NCBI RefSeq assembly: GCF_964340395.1
Contig: NC_135558.1
Coordinates: forward strand, 4,947,501-5,011,500
Length of the DNA: 64,000 nucleotides
Source: Glandiceps talaboti
Taxonomy: Eukaryota > Hemichordata > Enteropneusta > Spengelidae
Direction: 5' to 3'
Positions within the stretch are counted from its first letter, which is position 1. The number at the start of each line of letters is the position of its first letter. Positions 1 through 18,920 of this stretch are shown here, piece after piece. A program made the position numbers and the translations under genes. The notes beneath the pieces are model-generated. The model did not search any database, was not told the origin of the DNA, and saw nothing but the letters and a program-made list of their open reading frames with translations.

Positions 1-890
1 ATTCAACCCGGACTTATGCACGTTGATTTTGACCAGTGCAATCGGCTATCCTACAGCCGTGTACCCGACGGCGATGTATGACGGTTTTCAAGTAAAAAAC
101 ATACAAATCTCGAATATGTAACAGTATTGCAGGCTAATTGTTTTAGCCAATCGAATATTTGATGTTTAATACATTAATAACACGATTTAATCAACACAGT
201 TGGGGCATCGAAAATGAACCACGCTTGAGAGTTCACATCAGATGTGTGATATTACATCGGCGACTTCCGCTCCGGGTTTTATATTTCTGCAGAGCATTTC
301 TGTAAGTTTCACACAATGTGGCCTTGGACTAGCTTTGGACTTTCGCGTTGGTGGATATTGACAACGTCCTCTTCACATACTATGTCATATTATTAGGGTG
401 AAGGTCATATAAATTGTGGCAACCACATTCTAACCATCGGCTTATCATGGCTCTATCCCGGACTCGATCCCTTCGTAAATTTTCAAGACTCCGAGTCACA
501 TGTACTGTAGTAGTACGTAATGTTGTTTATTTCTGTGTCCGATGACACTGTCTAAACGTAAACGGCAATTCCGTCATGACCTTGGCATCGAGCGATCCTC
601 AAGGCTATTAAACGTTATAAAACCGAGATTTTCAAGGTACAAGTAGTTTAAATAAATGAGGTAATGTCTACTATGGTCATGCATGGCTGTCCTATAGACT
701 GGTAGAAAAACTGTTGACGTGAGTTTATCAAAAACATTATTTATACCGTAGTTTTGTAAAACTCACTTACAATTTGTATAAAATTCCTGATGTCGTACGG
801 TATCGTGATGTAGAAATATAATTTCAGGGAAAAGGTTCACTTTTTAACACAACTGAACTGAAGGTTCAGTAGTGCTATAGGCATGGCAAA
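1..890. other. Gene-less stretch, left edge
   Basis: No open reading frame of useful length and no recognisable protein, RNA or repeat is seen here. Several CG dinucleotides occur in the first 600 bases, so this could be a promoter-proximal stretch of a gene lying to the left, but nothing confirms that. Confidence 0.4.
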
Positions 891-891
891 G

Positions 892-940
<49 letters not shown>

Positions 941-971
941 GTATGTCTGTCTGTCTGGATGTCTGTCTGGA

Positions 972-999
<28 letters not shown>
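891..999. repeat. (TGTC)n and (GT)n compound microsatellite
   Basis: About 20 TGTC units with a few substitutions are followed by about 13 GT units. The apparent Leu/Ser/Val/Cys-rich open frame is only the translation of the repeat. Confidence 0.95.
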
Positions 1000-1002
<3 letters not shown>

Positions 1003-1099
1003 ACAACTTAAAGTCAAAAACTGCTGGACTGAATGCTTTGATATTTGGTGTTCATGTTACTTCTGGTGTCTATTTGGGAAATTGTTCAAATGAAAATGA

Positions 1100-2340
1100 T
1101 CGCATCAGAGATGTGGGTTTGAGGTAAAAAAATGTGATTTTTGGTCAAAAAACTTAATCTCCAAAACTACAGGGTAGATTGGCATGAAATTTGATGGGAA
1201 CATTCTTAGATGTGAGTAAATTAAGATTTGTTCATGACATGATGATTCCCTTAGTAATATGCAAATTAGGGGTAAAATGTGTATTTTTGGTCAAAAACCT
1301 ATAATTCCAAAACTACTCAGCAGATTGGGCTGAAATTTAATAGGGATGCATCTGCGGGTGAATAGATGAAGATATATTGAGCATAAAATGATCTCATCAG
1401 TAATATGCAAATTATGTGAATTTGCAAAGTGTGAATTTTGGTCAAAAATGTATATCTCAAAAAGTACTTGGTTAGTGAGACTCAAACTTGGTGAGATGTT
1501 TCTAGAAGTATTATTCTGCAGATTTTCTTCAAAATACTTTGACACAATTGGCCCTAGCAACCATGACCACACCCTTAGCAACAACCGAATGGCAGTATAT
1601 TTTGCTCAAATAACAACATCATCTGGTAGGCAAGTGAGTAAACATTCAAAAAAATATATGCAAATATCTCTAGCAACCATGACCACGCCCATAGCAACAG
1701 CCAAACGGTCGTGTATTTCACAAAGATAAAAACAGGGATTAATAGACAATTGAATGAACATTCAAAAATGTATGTAAATTTGCCTAGCAACAAGAGCACA
1801 CCCATAGCAACAACCGAATGACAGTATATTTTGCTCAAATAACAACATCATCTGATAGGCAAGTGAGTAAACATTCAAAAAATGTATGCAAATCTCTCTA
1901 GCAACCACGACCACGTCCATGGCAACAGCCAGACGGTCGTGTATTTCACAAAGATAACAACAGGGATTAATAGACAATTGAACAAACATTCAAAAATTTG
2001 GTAAATTAGCCTAGCAACAAGACTACGCCCATAGCAACAACCAAATAATCCTGTATATTGCAAAGATAACAGGAATTGAAAGACAAATGAATAAACATTC
2101 AATAAATGTATGCAAATGTGCCTAGCAACAAGACCACGCCCATAGCAACAGCCAAATGATCATGTATATTGCAAAGATAATATCAGGAATTCATACATAA
2201 GTGAACAAAAACGTCAAAAATGTATGCAAATATGTCTAGCAACATGACCACGCCCATGCCAACAGCCAAATGATTGTGTATATTGCAATGATAACAACAG
2301 GGTTGGATAGGCAACTGGATAATCATTCAGCAAATGAACA
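1100..2340. repeat. Degenerate tandem array, unit about 115 bp
   Basis: A core of the form TAGCAACnnGACCACGCCC followed by ATAGCAACARCC recurs near 1554, 1669, 1784, 1899, 2013, 2121 and 2236, about 115 bp apart. Alternate units resemble each other more (CAACATCATCTGATAGGCAAG versus CAGGGATTAATAGACAATTG), giving a dimeric period of about 230 bp. The start at 1100 is approximate and copies to the left are badly decayed. The open frames on both strands are products of the repeat. Confidence 0.8.
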
Positions 2341-2459
2341 CATATACCTAGCATGGATCGGTTTGTTGATAAAATCTTTTAAAATCTGTACCGTTATGCT
2401 ACAACACCATTGGTGCTATTTTTGTAGTAAGTATATAAAAAGGAAATTGTTATAGTGAT

Positions 2460-4500
2460 AATTATTTACAGCTGAATGCGACGTGAATGAAGACATTTAA
2501 AAGAAATGAAAATATAACCAGAATTTGCTGTTTTGATCAATGCAGTTATGTCTAGCTATGTTTTTGAATGGATGCCGTGCATATTAGTCAAATTAATTTG
2601 CATATTATTGTACTGTTTTCCGTAATTTTAGAGTAAGAGTTGACAAAAAGAATACATATTTGGCAAATATAGTCTATATGGATATATAGACTACAAAATA
2701 TACTGCTCACGTTTAGGCTAATTATTATTATTTTGCACGATGAATATCATAAGCAATACGATATCATAAATTGTGTGAATCTGATAAAATGTCTTTTAGA
2801 AAATCTGGTATGTAGGTTAAGATTTTTTTCTCTGCAAGACTGCTTAGACCAAAAGACAAGCAACTTGTCGATCAGAAGTCTTTATTTTGATAGATTTGAT
2901 GAAAATAAATAATGAAGGAGAGCACTCCTATGTTAAGTAAATGGACACAAAATGTTGAATCTGGTATATAAATTTAAATGGCATACTATGTTAAAATATT
3001 TAAATATAAAAATGTCTTTTACTTCTTCTTTTACTTACTTACATTTGACCACAAATACCTGAAAAATACTAAAAGCAGTACACGCCAGTTATCATATTCG
3101 ATAATCTAGGCTTACTAAACAAAACTGAAATAATACACAAATTAAACATGAAAACAAACTGGTTATTAAAATGCTTCAGAGAATATTGACCGTGTTCTGA
3201 ACAATTCGTCAGTTACACATTGCCCAAATTTACAGAAAAAAATAAATGTTAAATTACAAAATGCAAAGATAAAATTTTAATCTTAAATTTACATTTATGA
3301 TGCAAAAATACAATTTAATAAATTACGAACAAAGTAAATTAGCTATTTAACTGCACTTTCGAGATACATCATTAGCTGTTCAAACCTCTTTGAAATCATA
3401 TTCTCCTCTTGTAATGATTACATTGTCAAAACTGATAATAACTAATTACAAATGTTCGCCCCAAAAAACCGGTCGATGACCGACGTGCAGTCCCTTCAAC
3501 CATGACAACTAGTCAGACTGTCATTATTCTATGTCATGGGAAAACGGAAAGTGGACGTGTTAATTTGCATGTTATTTACATATAGTTATGTAAATTTAAG
3601 TCTATGGGGTACTGGATAACGACTTTTGGAGGATGTGGCTAGCTGAATCGTTTAAAAAAATTCTCAAGTCAAGAGGAGAATATGAGGGCTAGGAGGTACG
3701 ACCAGCTAACCAGTTTTATTTTTGCTCATCAGTTACAGAACTAGAAAAAACAAAATACGTCACAAAGGAAACATGGTGGAGAACGTACTGATACAAATTA
3801 CGTTGATATATGAACAGAACTTAGGATACCTGCCTGTTTTAAATATCTACACAAATTGCAAGGCTGCTTTACATTTTCCATGGATAGTAGTTGTACAAGT
3901 TTAAAGGCGGCTGTTTTTTCCAATAATATGTTTTACTAAAACGAACTCGTAATTCTCTATATAATGGGCATTTAAGTATAAAATGAAATTCGTACATACT
4001 GGTGAATTCGCCAGAATAAATTGACACAAGTATTTCTGTTTGTTGTGTAAGACAATAAGAAGATCATCAGTTAAACCAGGTCAGGTTCAACTTCCAGATC
4101 AAATCACCCGCTTTCTACCGTAAATTCTTGAACAGACCATTATACACAAAGACTTTGCCAATTTCTTTTTTACTGTGATCACATAAGAATTCATCTTTCG
4201 TGAAATTTGTAAATTTTCCGGTCCGGAAACTATGAGCCCAAAACAGGGCCTAATTTTTTTTGGGGGGGGGGGATCAAGTATGCTTCATAAAATCGCCGTA
4301 AAATCAGTATTCCTACAAATAATTCATAAATTAATTTTACTGTCACAAAAGAAGAGACGTCAATTCAGGTTTACGTTTTTACAGTATCTAAAATGGTGGA
4401 CTGAAGTAAAAGTTGCGGAAAGTTGAAAATACACCAAACTCAATTTTTGCAGAAGCGGATATAAATGTGTCGGCTGGAGTTCTAAAGCTATGTTTTATGC
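2460..4500. other. Gene-less AT-rich stretch
   Basis: No coding exon, RNA gene or clear repeat is recognised in about 2 kb of AT-rich sequence. A G-run lies near 4261-4271. Confidence 0.5.
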
Positions 4501-4506
4501 TTCTTT

Positions 4507-4584
4507 ATGTCTGTCTGTCTATCTGTCTATCTGTCTGTCTGTCTGTCTGTCTGTCTGTGTGTGTCTGTGTGTGTCCGTCTGTCT
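4507..4584. repeat. (TGTC)n microsatellite
   Basis: A second TGTC array with TATC and TGTG interruptions. It immediately precedes the 146-bp array. Confidence 0.95.
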
Positions 4585-4689
4585 GTGGACACGATATCTC
4601 AAACTACTGCATCAATTGCATGAAACTTGTTACACATCTTCCATATGGTTATGAAAAGAATTTGGTCAACGTCCAATCAGCATTTGCTT

Positions 4690-5800
4690 GTCATTTGCAT
4701 ATATGTATTTAATGGTTTTTAGTAATTATGTATATCTTTGGAACACATACTTCAATGTCAATATAGTTTAGTACATACACTAACCATAACAAAGCGCATA
4801 TGTTCTATAAAGTTTTTGTTGATGTAGCTTACAGCTTTAATGTATAATTTGCGTAATTAATTATTTTCGGTAATTATGCTATATCTTTACACATACTTCA
4901 ATTTAGTACATACTTTAACCATAATAAAGCGCACATGTCCTGTAATGTTTGTTGACACAGCTAACAGTTTTAATGAATAATTTGCATAACTTATGATTTT
5001 CGGTAATTAGGCTATATGTTAAGAATGCATACTTCAATTTTAATATAATTTAGTACATAAGTTAACAATAACTTAAAAGCGCTTACATTCTACAAAATTT
5101 GTTGATGTAGTTTATAGTTTTAATGAATAATTTGCATAATTAATTAGTTTCGGTAATTAGGTTGTATCTTAAGAATCAAGCTTCAAATTTCATATAGTGT
5201 GGTACATATATCAACCATAATAATACGCACCTAGTACCTGTCCTATGAAGTTCGTTGATACATTGTTTACTTTTATTGTGTAATTTGAATAATTAATGAT
5301 TTTCAGTAATTAAGATGTATCTTACGAATGTAATCTTCAAATTCCACATAATTTAGCACATATATTAACCATGAGAAAGCACACATATCCTCTAAAGCCT
5401 ATTGGTATAGTTTTTAATTTTAATGAGTAATTTGCATGATTTTCGGTAATTAGGCTATATCATAGGAATGGAAACGTCAAAGTTCATTTAACTTGATACA
5501 TCCATCAACCATAATAAATCATACGTGTTTGAGATGTAGTTGTTTATGTAGTTTGTAATTGTGATGTGTAATTTCCAGGAGTAACCTTTTCGAGAATTAT
5601 GCAATATCTTTAGAATATAAGTTTTAAACTTCAGATAATTTAGTACATGTATTGATGGTAAAGACGTGCATGTGTCTTTTATAGTTTGATAATGTAACTT
5701 ATAAGCTAATGATTAATATGCATAATTAGTGATTTTTTTTATAATTATGCAGTATGTTAACAATGTACACTTCAAATTTCATACAGCTTTGTATCATTAA
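4690..5800. repeat. Degenerate tandem array, unit about 146 bp, about 8 copies
   Basis: The phrase GGTAATTAKGCTATATCTT recurs at about 4721, 4869, 5002, 5152, 5305, 5445, 5592 and 5740, a mean spacing of about 146 bp. Each unit also holds ACTTCAA, TTTAGTACATA, AACCATAATAAAGCGCA and TTTTAATGAATAATTTGCATAA blocks. Copies are diverged and contain small indels. No coding potential is visible. Confidence 0.8.
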
Positions 5801-6214
5801 TTTTCCAATTAAGTGGTATATTATAGTTCAGAATTTTGCATTCCAACAACGTGTGGAGGCCCAAAAATCTACGATTTTGCTCAGGTATGGTAGGCGTTTA
5901 TTTTAAATCTGGTATTTATTTGTGTAGTAACTAATGGCTATGTCGGGTAGCACATATTGTTTTTCTTTTCGACAAGGCGTGAAGAAACGACAATCTAAAG
6001 GTTTGCTTTTACAGAAAGTATTCAGTTCGTACCTGGTTAGATACGTGATGAATAAAATAATGCGACGAAATGTTACTGCATTCGTAAAATTTTTGGATTG
6101 TGTTAATTATGTGATAAATATGTGCGTGTGCTTCCACGGACGTACTGCTACTCGTATTTGTATCAGTACTTGAAATCATACTTATGACGTAAAAATAATA
6201 TTGATTTCTTGGAG

Positions 6215-6216
<2 letters not shown>

Positions 6217-6301
<85 letters not shown>
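6217..6301. repeat. (TA)n microsatellite
   Basis: About 42 uninterrupted TA units. Confidence 0.97.
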
Positions 6302-6304
<3 letters not shown>

Positions 6305-6765
6305 AACAACTTTATGTACAAAATCATTAAAATTTCCTTTACAGTGGTATAGATAGATAAAAAAAGTTTACACCTGATCTTAATTTTGATGCAGGTATCC
6401 ATTGCATATATAATTATATAATTGTCTACTGACAAACATGCTAATTATATATTTCCATATTACATTTCCTTGTCAGAAATATTAAGATACCACCTCATCC
6501 TATAAAATTGATTTTATTTTTAATGGATGTTTTATACCCGTAAATACAAATATCTTGAAATGGAAGAATTTTCGCAATAGTAAATGCATGGCACTAAAAA
6601 TAAAGTAAAGTGTCAACAAAACTATTCTTTACTCAATACATACTCATTACTGGCATTATATTCATTACGCTACATACTACTAAATACTGATTGTCTGAAA
6701 CAATTTTCAATTTTGGCCAATTTAGTTGGGGGTTGGGGGGCCTCTGAGGCTTACTATAGTAAGTA

Positions 6766-7230
6766 CAGTGGGCCCTCGCTAACTCGCGCCTCGGTAAGTC
6801 GCGGATTCGGCCAAGTCGCGGGTGTCACCTTGGATCCCATTTTTTCTTTAGTTTTCCTATTGTTTTCGGAACTCCTCTTTGTGTATTTTTTAAACAAATG
6901 GCACGCCTGCCAATTTCAAACTCGTTGGTGTTTCGATGAAGAGGTGTCGCGGTTTGACTTTGATGTTAGCAATCGCCTTCTATTTATTCGGACTGCTCCA
7001 CATTCACAAGTTCCTTATGCACTTCTCGGCTAGTCAACAAACACGTCGACCATTTTCGTCTGGCTGGTGAACGGTGCATTGATCGTGTTAGATTCGAGTC
7101 GCAGGATTCGTCAGTCGAATTCGAACATCGTCCACAAAAACAAATTAATAACTTAAGCTTGTCTCGCATTAATATATCGTTTGATTTGATTGATTTAGAA
7201 GTCACCTAAAAATATATATTTATAAATGTA
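6766..7230. mobile_element. Pogo/Tigger-like DNA transposon remnant (one end)
   Basis: The left end, after a TA, reads CAGTGGGCCCTCGCTAACTC and continues with GCGCCTCGGTAAGTCGCGG. This start (CAGTGG followed by CCTCG and TAACTCG-type repeats) is characteristic of pogo/Tigger terminal inverted repeats. No matching right end and no transposase frame are seen. A related stretch at 13.5-13.76 kb aligns on both sides of this segment but lacks it, which marks it as an insertion. The right limit is approximate. Family assignment rests on the terminal motif only. Confidence 0.5.
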
Positions 7231-7301
7231 TATGAATTTAGGTTTTTTTATCCTACATTGAACTATTGATCTTGCCCCTTATTGGAAGGTAGGAGTGAAG
7301 A

Positions 7302-8629
<1,328 letters not shown>

Positions 8630-9035
8630 CTATATGCTTACAGAAAATCCCATTATAATAGCTGTCTTCATACCTTCAGGTGTGTGGAATGAAACGTCAG
8701 AAAATAAGAAACCACTGAATGATAAAATAGATATGTGTAATATCGATTTCTTCGTGAAATGGTACATCTTGAATGCATCCTACATGATACCTGTAATGCC
8801 GTCGAAGAATGTTATTGTGCCTTCCCAATGTCTATGGTTAGTTTCACGGAGTAGGTTTTGTCGTCGCTCCAGTCATTTTCCTTCAACATGATTCGTTGCT
8901 GCGATAGAATTAAAAGTTGACGTATGTGATCACCTGTAAAGACGAATAGTACTATTGTAATTACGTACTTACTAAATAAAAATGTTTTTGTAAAGTAGCT
9001 TGAAAGAAGTTACTGTGATGTATATAGACACAGCA

Positions 9036-9195
9036 TGTGTTGTGTTGTGTTGTGTTGTGTTGTATTGTTACTGTATTGTATTGTATTGTATTGTATTGTC
9101 TTGTATTGTATTGTATTGTATTGTATTGTATTGTATTGTATTGCATTGTATTGTATTGTATTGTATTGTATTGTGTGATGTGTGTTGTGTTGAAT
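9036..9195. repeat. (TTGTA)n / (TTGTG)n pentanucleotide microsatellite
   Basis: About 30 pentamer units, TTGTG at the edges and TTGTA in the middle. The open frames on both strands here are artefacts of the repeat. Confidence 0.95.
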
Positions 9196-9199
9196 ACAT

Positions 9200-11500
9200 T
9201 ATCTGCTAGGGTTTGACACTCATGCCATACTCTCCCTATATTGTCGAAACAGTGATACCGTCCATGCTTTTGTGATATAGTCACCATCGTTACTATTCTC
9301 GGTATTCTGTGTAATTTAATTCTGTATGCAACATTTATTGACTTTGATGATTTTATGATCTTCGGTCAACTTTCTTACCATATTCATGACAGTCAGATCA
9401 CAACTGCAGGATATGATTTTGAAGTGTTTGGTGAATGACGTCGCCGGTTCTATTTTCATCTGAATTATGGATAAGTCGATTCAGCATACATGTAGTGCGT
9501 TTATCATAATTGTCTTACAGTGCACATCTGCATAATGTATATATATTCGGTTTCTTTGCAATTTGATTTTTTAGTGAGTAGAGGTGTTGAACAATACGTG
9601 TCTTCGAAAGATTGAGGGCGCGCTATTGATAATCCTGACTGTTCGTGAACGTCCGAAGTCGCGAAATATATTCTATTCCTACTTTTGTTGAAGAAGAAGT
9701 ACAGAAACCTGTCAAAAATATCTCGATAACGCAAAGTAGGCAAATTAATTTCTAACTCTCGATACATGTAATACATGCGTGGACATTGATATTATGATAT
9801 AGTAGAATAGTAATCAAGGTTTTATGTAAGTTTTTTTCACGAATAAAAAGCTAATCATAAACTCAGCTTCAAGTTGTTTCGCTTTAAGCTGAATATTTTA
9901 GTTCTTCTGCGTGGATATATAGTATGAGTACTCACGTGATGTTACAGGGAGTAAACTTCTGATTTCCTTCATATCGTACAATCATACCCCTCGTATTTTC
10001 AACTCCCCAGCTTTACTGTAATTCACATAAACCATTTCAAATCTTATACGAACTGTGTACTCGTTGATCCTGTTCCTTCACATGATTAAAACTTGCAATT
10101 GTACTTTCATACATTGTATATATTTCCCAAATACTTAAGGTTATAGGTTATCTCCCTTTATGGTCTTTACAGTTCTTCACATGTTAAAACAACTTTATGT
10201 TACATTCCATTTTCATTAATATTATTTCCAGCAAATCAGGTATTGGCGCCTCAATTTCCCTCAGCTCCAGTGGCATCATCTTATGATATTCCTAATAGTG
10301 TCACTGCTTTCGGGAAATATGTAACGAATTCTGGGTGTATGTCATTGAAATAAGGTATTCCATGTGTACATGTCCTGAAGTCAATTCGTAGAACAAAACT
10401 ATTGGCGGCGCTGTTGTATCGTCAGGTGAATGACTCCGATGAGTTGAACATTAATCAGATTGAGTTCAAACGTAAAGTAGTGTGTGACTGTGTCTTCGTA
10501 TATTTCTTTGAAAACAATACAAGAAACTCCTATGAGAAAAAAAGTGTACAGTTTACGGTTGTCAAATTTATAACATGAGTATACTATATCTAAATGTTGA
10601 AGTTTCACTGTGTAAATGAAAGTTTTCAACGCAACTGTTTTACTTTCGAAAGTTGTTCCAACTATATATAATATAATAGTACAAAAAAAGACAGACTTTG
10701 GGAAAAAGTGGTCGCACGTATTTTATGTCGATCGTGCAAATTGCGAGCAATAAAAGGCAAATGAAGCACCTTTCCTTATTTCATATAAAGATGATTGGTA
10801 GATTCGTCCTACTAGTTTCGTTTCTTGCAGCTGCAGGTGTATGGTCCAGTATATGAACCGATTGTATGCACACCATTATTGATTGTAAAAACATTTACGA
10901 AGGGTCGAAACTCCAACACACTGAGGAATGTGATAGTTCAAAGATTGGCGGTCTGAATGAGTCACTTGGTATAATAGTAGTTTAGTTCTTTAAGAATACC
11001 AGGGCCTACCTTTCATGATGTAAGACCGTTTTATCGTCATTCTTTTCATGGGCACTTGGCGGTTTGATGCGAGATCTGTGTACACTTGCGATGCATCTAC
11101 GGGTTTTACTCGTACCTATTGTTACAGTGCAATATCACGTCAATATTGATTCGGCCTCTGTCCTCAAGTATTTCCAGTGTTTGACTCGTCGTGCATCACA
11201 ACAGTGGTATCCATAACTTAAGGTTGTTCATAATTTCGCTGTCAGAGGTTGATCTGACTGGGGTCGAATGTGAGAGCCAGCTGATCATTGATAGAGTCGT
11301 TGTCGTCATCGGCCTTCTTTGTCAAATGTTTTCACAATTTTTCCACGCTGATGCATATTTCAATCTACGTACGTATAATAGAAGTAATGTAAAAACGCTT
11401 CACCAAAATCTGTTGGAAAAATACGCCAAAAAAAATTAGACTGTAAGAAAAGTCAAAGACAACCTTGGCACGATCGAAAAAAAGGAGCACACTCATCAAA
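9200..11500. other. Gene-less stretch
   Basis: Only short open frames without similarity to known proteins are present. No exon with good flanking splice sites and no RNA gene was recognised. Confidence 0.45.
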
Positions 11501-11505
11501 TAAGG

Positions 11506-12711
<1,206 letters not shown>

Positions 12712-12802
12712 TATACATCAACATCTCCTGACGAGTGATTTACCCACGAAACAGGCTTGTAGAGACGAAAAACCCGACTTGATTTTCTTCTACCCTCAAC
12801 AT

Positions 12803-12807
<5 letters not shown>

Positions 12808-12880
<73 letters not shown>
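12808..12880. repeat. (TA)n microsatellite
   Basis: About 36 TA units. Confidence 0.97.
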
Positions 12881-12883
<3 letters not shown>

Positions 12884-13270
12884 TTGGTAGTACTGGAACT
12901 CTTTCTTGGGTGTAACTCGGAGTTTCACGCATATTGCGATCGTCAGACACTCTGAGGCCTACTCTCTGGGTGTGCTGTATATATAGAGTGTAGACAATAG
13001 AAATACCATCACTATTGTCTGTGTCGGTGGGTAGGTGTTGTATGTGTGGAGGTGTTGGTTGTTATTGTGTGGGTTATTGGGTGCGGACAAGTAAGTGTTG
13101 GCGGGTTGTTCCATGTTGGGCTTTGATGTTCCGTTAGTTAACGGGTTTAATAGTTTAGGTGATAGATGCTCTATTGAAGCTGGACAAATAAAACTTATTC
13201 TCGTGTCGGCATTTGGATATCAACTCAGTTCTTTTGTTTAGTGTGGAGCTTTTGTCTGCTTTAATAATAG

Positions 13271-13391
<121 letters not shown>

Positions 13392-13529
13392 CTTACAGTT
13401 AAGAGGTCGAATGCCAATCCATCCTCTAAGGGGCGAGATCAATAGTTCAATGTAGGGTAAAAAATAAAATTGACTTTGGGGTGAGGTAGCCTGAAATCCA
13501 TGCGGATGGGGATTTCAGGCTAGGGGTAG

Positions 13530-13765
13530 TTATTTTAGTTCTCATCTTAAAAACGTGCCAACAAATGGAAATATTTTCCTCACTACATACTGGCTTTGTA
13601 TTCATAGTACTATATATTGATTTGGAATTGTTTGTGCTGTCTAAAACATTATTTTTAATTTTGGCCAATTAGTAGTAAGAAGGGGTGTGGGTTGGGGTCT
13701 GAGGCCTAACTAAAAGAATTTAACTTTTTATCCTACATTGAACTATTGATGTCGCCACTAACTTG
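13530..13765. repeat. Dispersed repeat, uninterrupted copy of the sequence around 6.6-7.28 kb
   Basis: Aligns with about 6620-6764 (TTTTGGCCAATT, GGGTTGGGG, CTGAGGC) and then with 7230-7275 (TATCCTACATTGAACTATTG). It lacks the intervening pogo-like segment and so represents the empty-site version. Confidence 0.55.
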
Positions 13766-13769
13766 CATG

Positions 13770-17236
<3,467 letters not shown>

Positions 17237-17554
17237 TTTATTCAGTACTGGTGGCCACCGTGACCAGCCAAAAAGTACAAACCTTAATTATACAAATATG
17301 AACAGACCACTAGAAAATAACAATTTGAAATTGGTCCCAAGTAGGGAACAGTAGGCAATAGGGAAATGGGACTCCTTGACTCACAGTCGTTTGAATTTAG
17401 TCCCTTCCATTCTGATAGCTCATGTTTCCGACACTTATTCATTCATTAAGATGCCAGAATGTTGGTATTAGATTTAATTGATGTGGAGGAATGAATGGCG
17501 AATGGTTAGAGTGACCGGCAAGTCATGTCGGGTCAAAGTTGTGTGAGGAAAGTC

Positions 17555-17821
<267 letters not shown>

Positions 17822-17829
17822 GTTAGTAT

Positions 17830-18700
17830 AAATCATAGCCAACATTGGCTCATGATTAGTGGTGGAAATGTTTTATCAGTAGCTATCAAAAGAAGCATAA
17901 ATATTCATTTCATGTGCACTGAGGAAAAGTGAATTATGAAATATTGCACATCTTTGAGTCATGTCCAACAATCAAAGTATACCAACGAAAGAGGAGAAAG
18001 GGTAGTTTATTTTTTACAAAAAGTTTACTGAGTTGAGTGTTTCTTTTACTGTGAATGGGTTGAGATATACCATACCTAAAATCAAAAATCAAAATAGAGA
18101 CCAGACAGTGATAATAAGATTAAAACAATGGGATGGCGACAGACCAAGAATTGTCCGTGTATTATCCATCGAGGACCACAATGCAAATGGGGTTTTACTG
18201 TTTTCTTGTGTCAACCTCGACAGAACTTTTGATGTATTTTTACTATATTTTATTGCCAAATATTACAATAAAAGAGAGTCATTGTTAGTGCATGGTTGAG
18301 TGTTTATTTGGTGTGATAATCTCCCATAAGATAAAGAGATAAAGCAAATTCTTGCTGTAACCTATCCCCAGATAATTGTAAGATTAGGTGTGATTTAATT
18401 TAGAAGAATGGATAAGATGCCTTTATTTAGTCAATAAAGAGAGAATATTATGTACAGCTGAAAGAGAGATAAGTAGCCAGGGAAAGAAGATAACAAGTCT
18501 TATATCACCATAAAAATCAATGTAAATTGATCAATATCACACAAAAAATAAGTTTTATTTCACCACAAAAATTAATCATTCAATCGAGTAATCATTCAAT
18601 CAAATAATCAATAAATCGATCGATCAATTACATGTTTGCTTTCCACTGTGGTTGTATTGAACCATACACGAGTTGAGCCTTGATATTAAAACAACGCCCT
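17830..18700. other. Upstream region of PSMD5
   Basis: No coding exon is recognised. The last 100 bases should hold the PSMD5 promoter and 5' UTR, but no TATA box or other core element stands out. ATCA/ATTC-rich simple sequence occurs at 18570-18630. Confidence 0.4.
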
Positions 18701-18744
18701 CAACGTACCACTTTACTTGTGAGCTCAGTGGTTCAGTAGCAAAT

Positions 18745-18920
18745 ATGGCGACCTCCACGATATCAGGTCTGCTCAACAACATATCGACGTCTGACGACAA
18801 ACTCGCGGCGTTACAAGAACTCAAAACAGTGCTGGCACAAGTTACTGCTGCGTCGATAAAAGATGTCATACAAAACTTATCAGTTGATGTAATATTCCAG
18901 TGTATGCACAGTAAAAATAG
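18745..18920 (+). CDS. PSMD5 coding exon 1
   Basis: Begins MATSTISGLL and ends in phase 2 before the donor GTGAGG. It encodes the N-terminal helices; the leading GAG-like context has A at -3. Confidence 0.93.

Noticed and set aside
18673-18744. In-frame upstream extension of PSMD5 exon 1
   Set aside because: The extension begins with TTG and has no ATG; the ATG at 18745 has a good context and fits family length.
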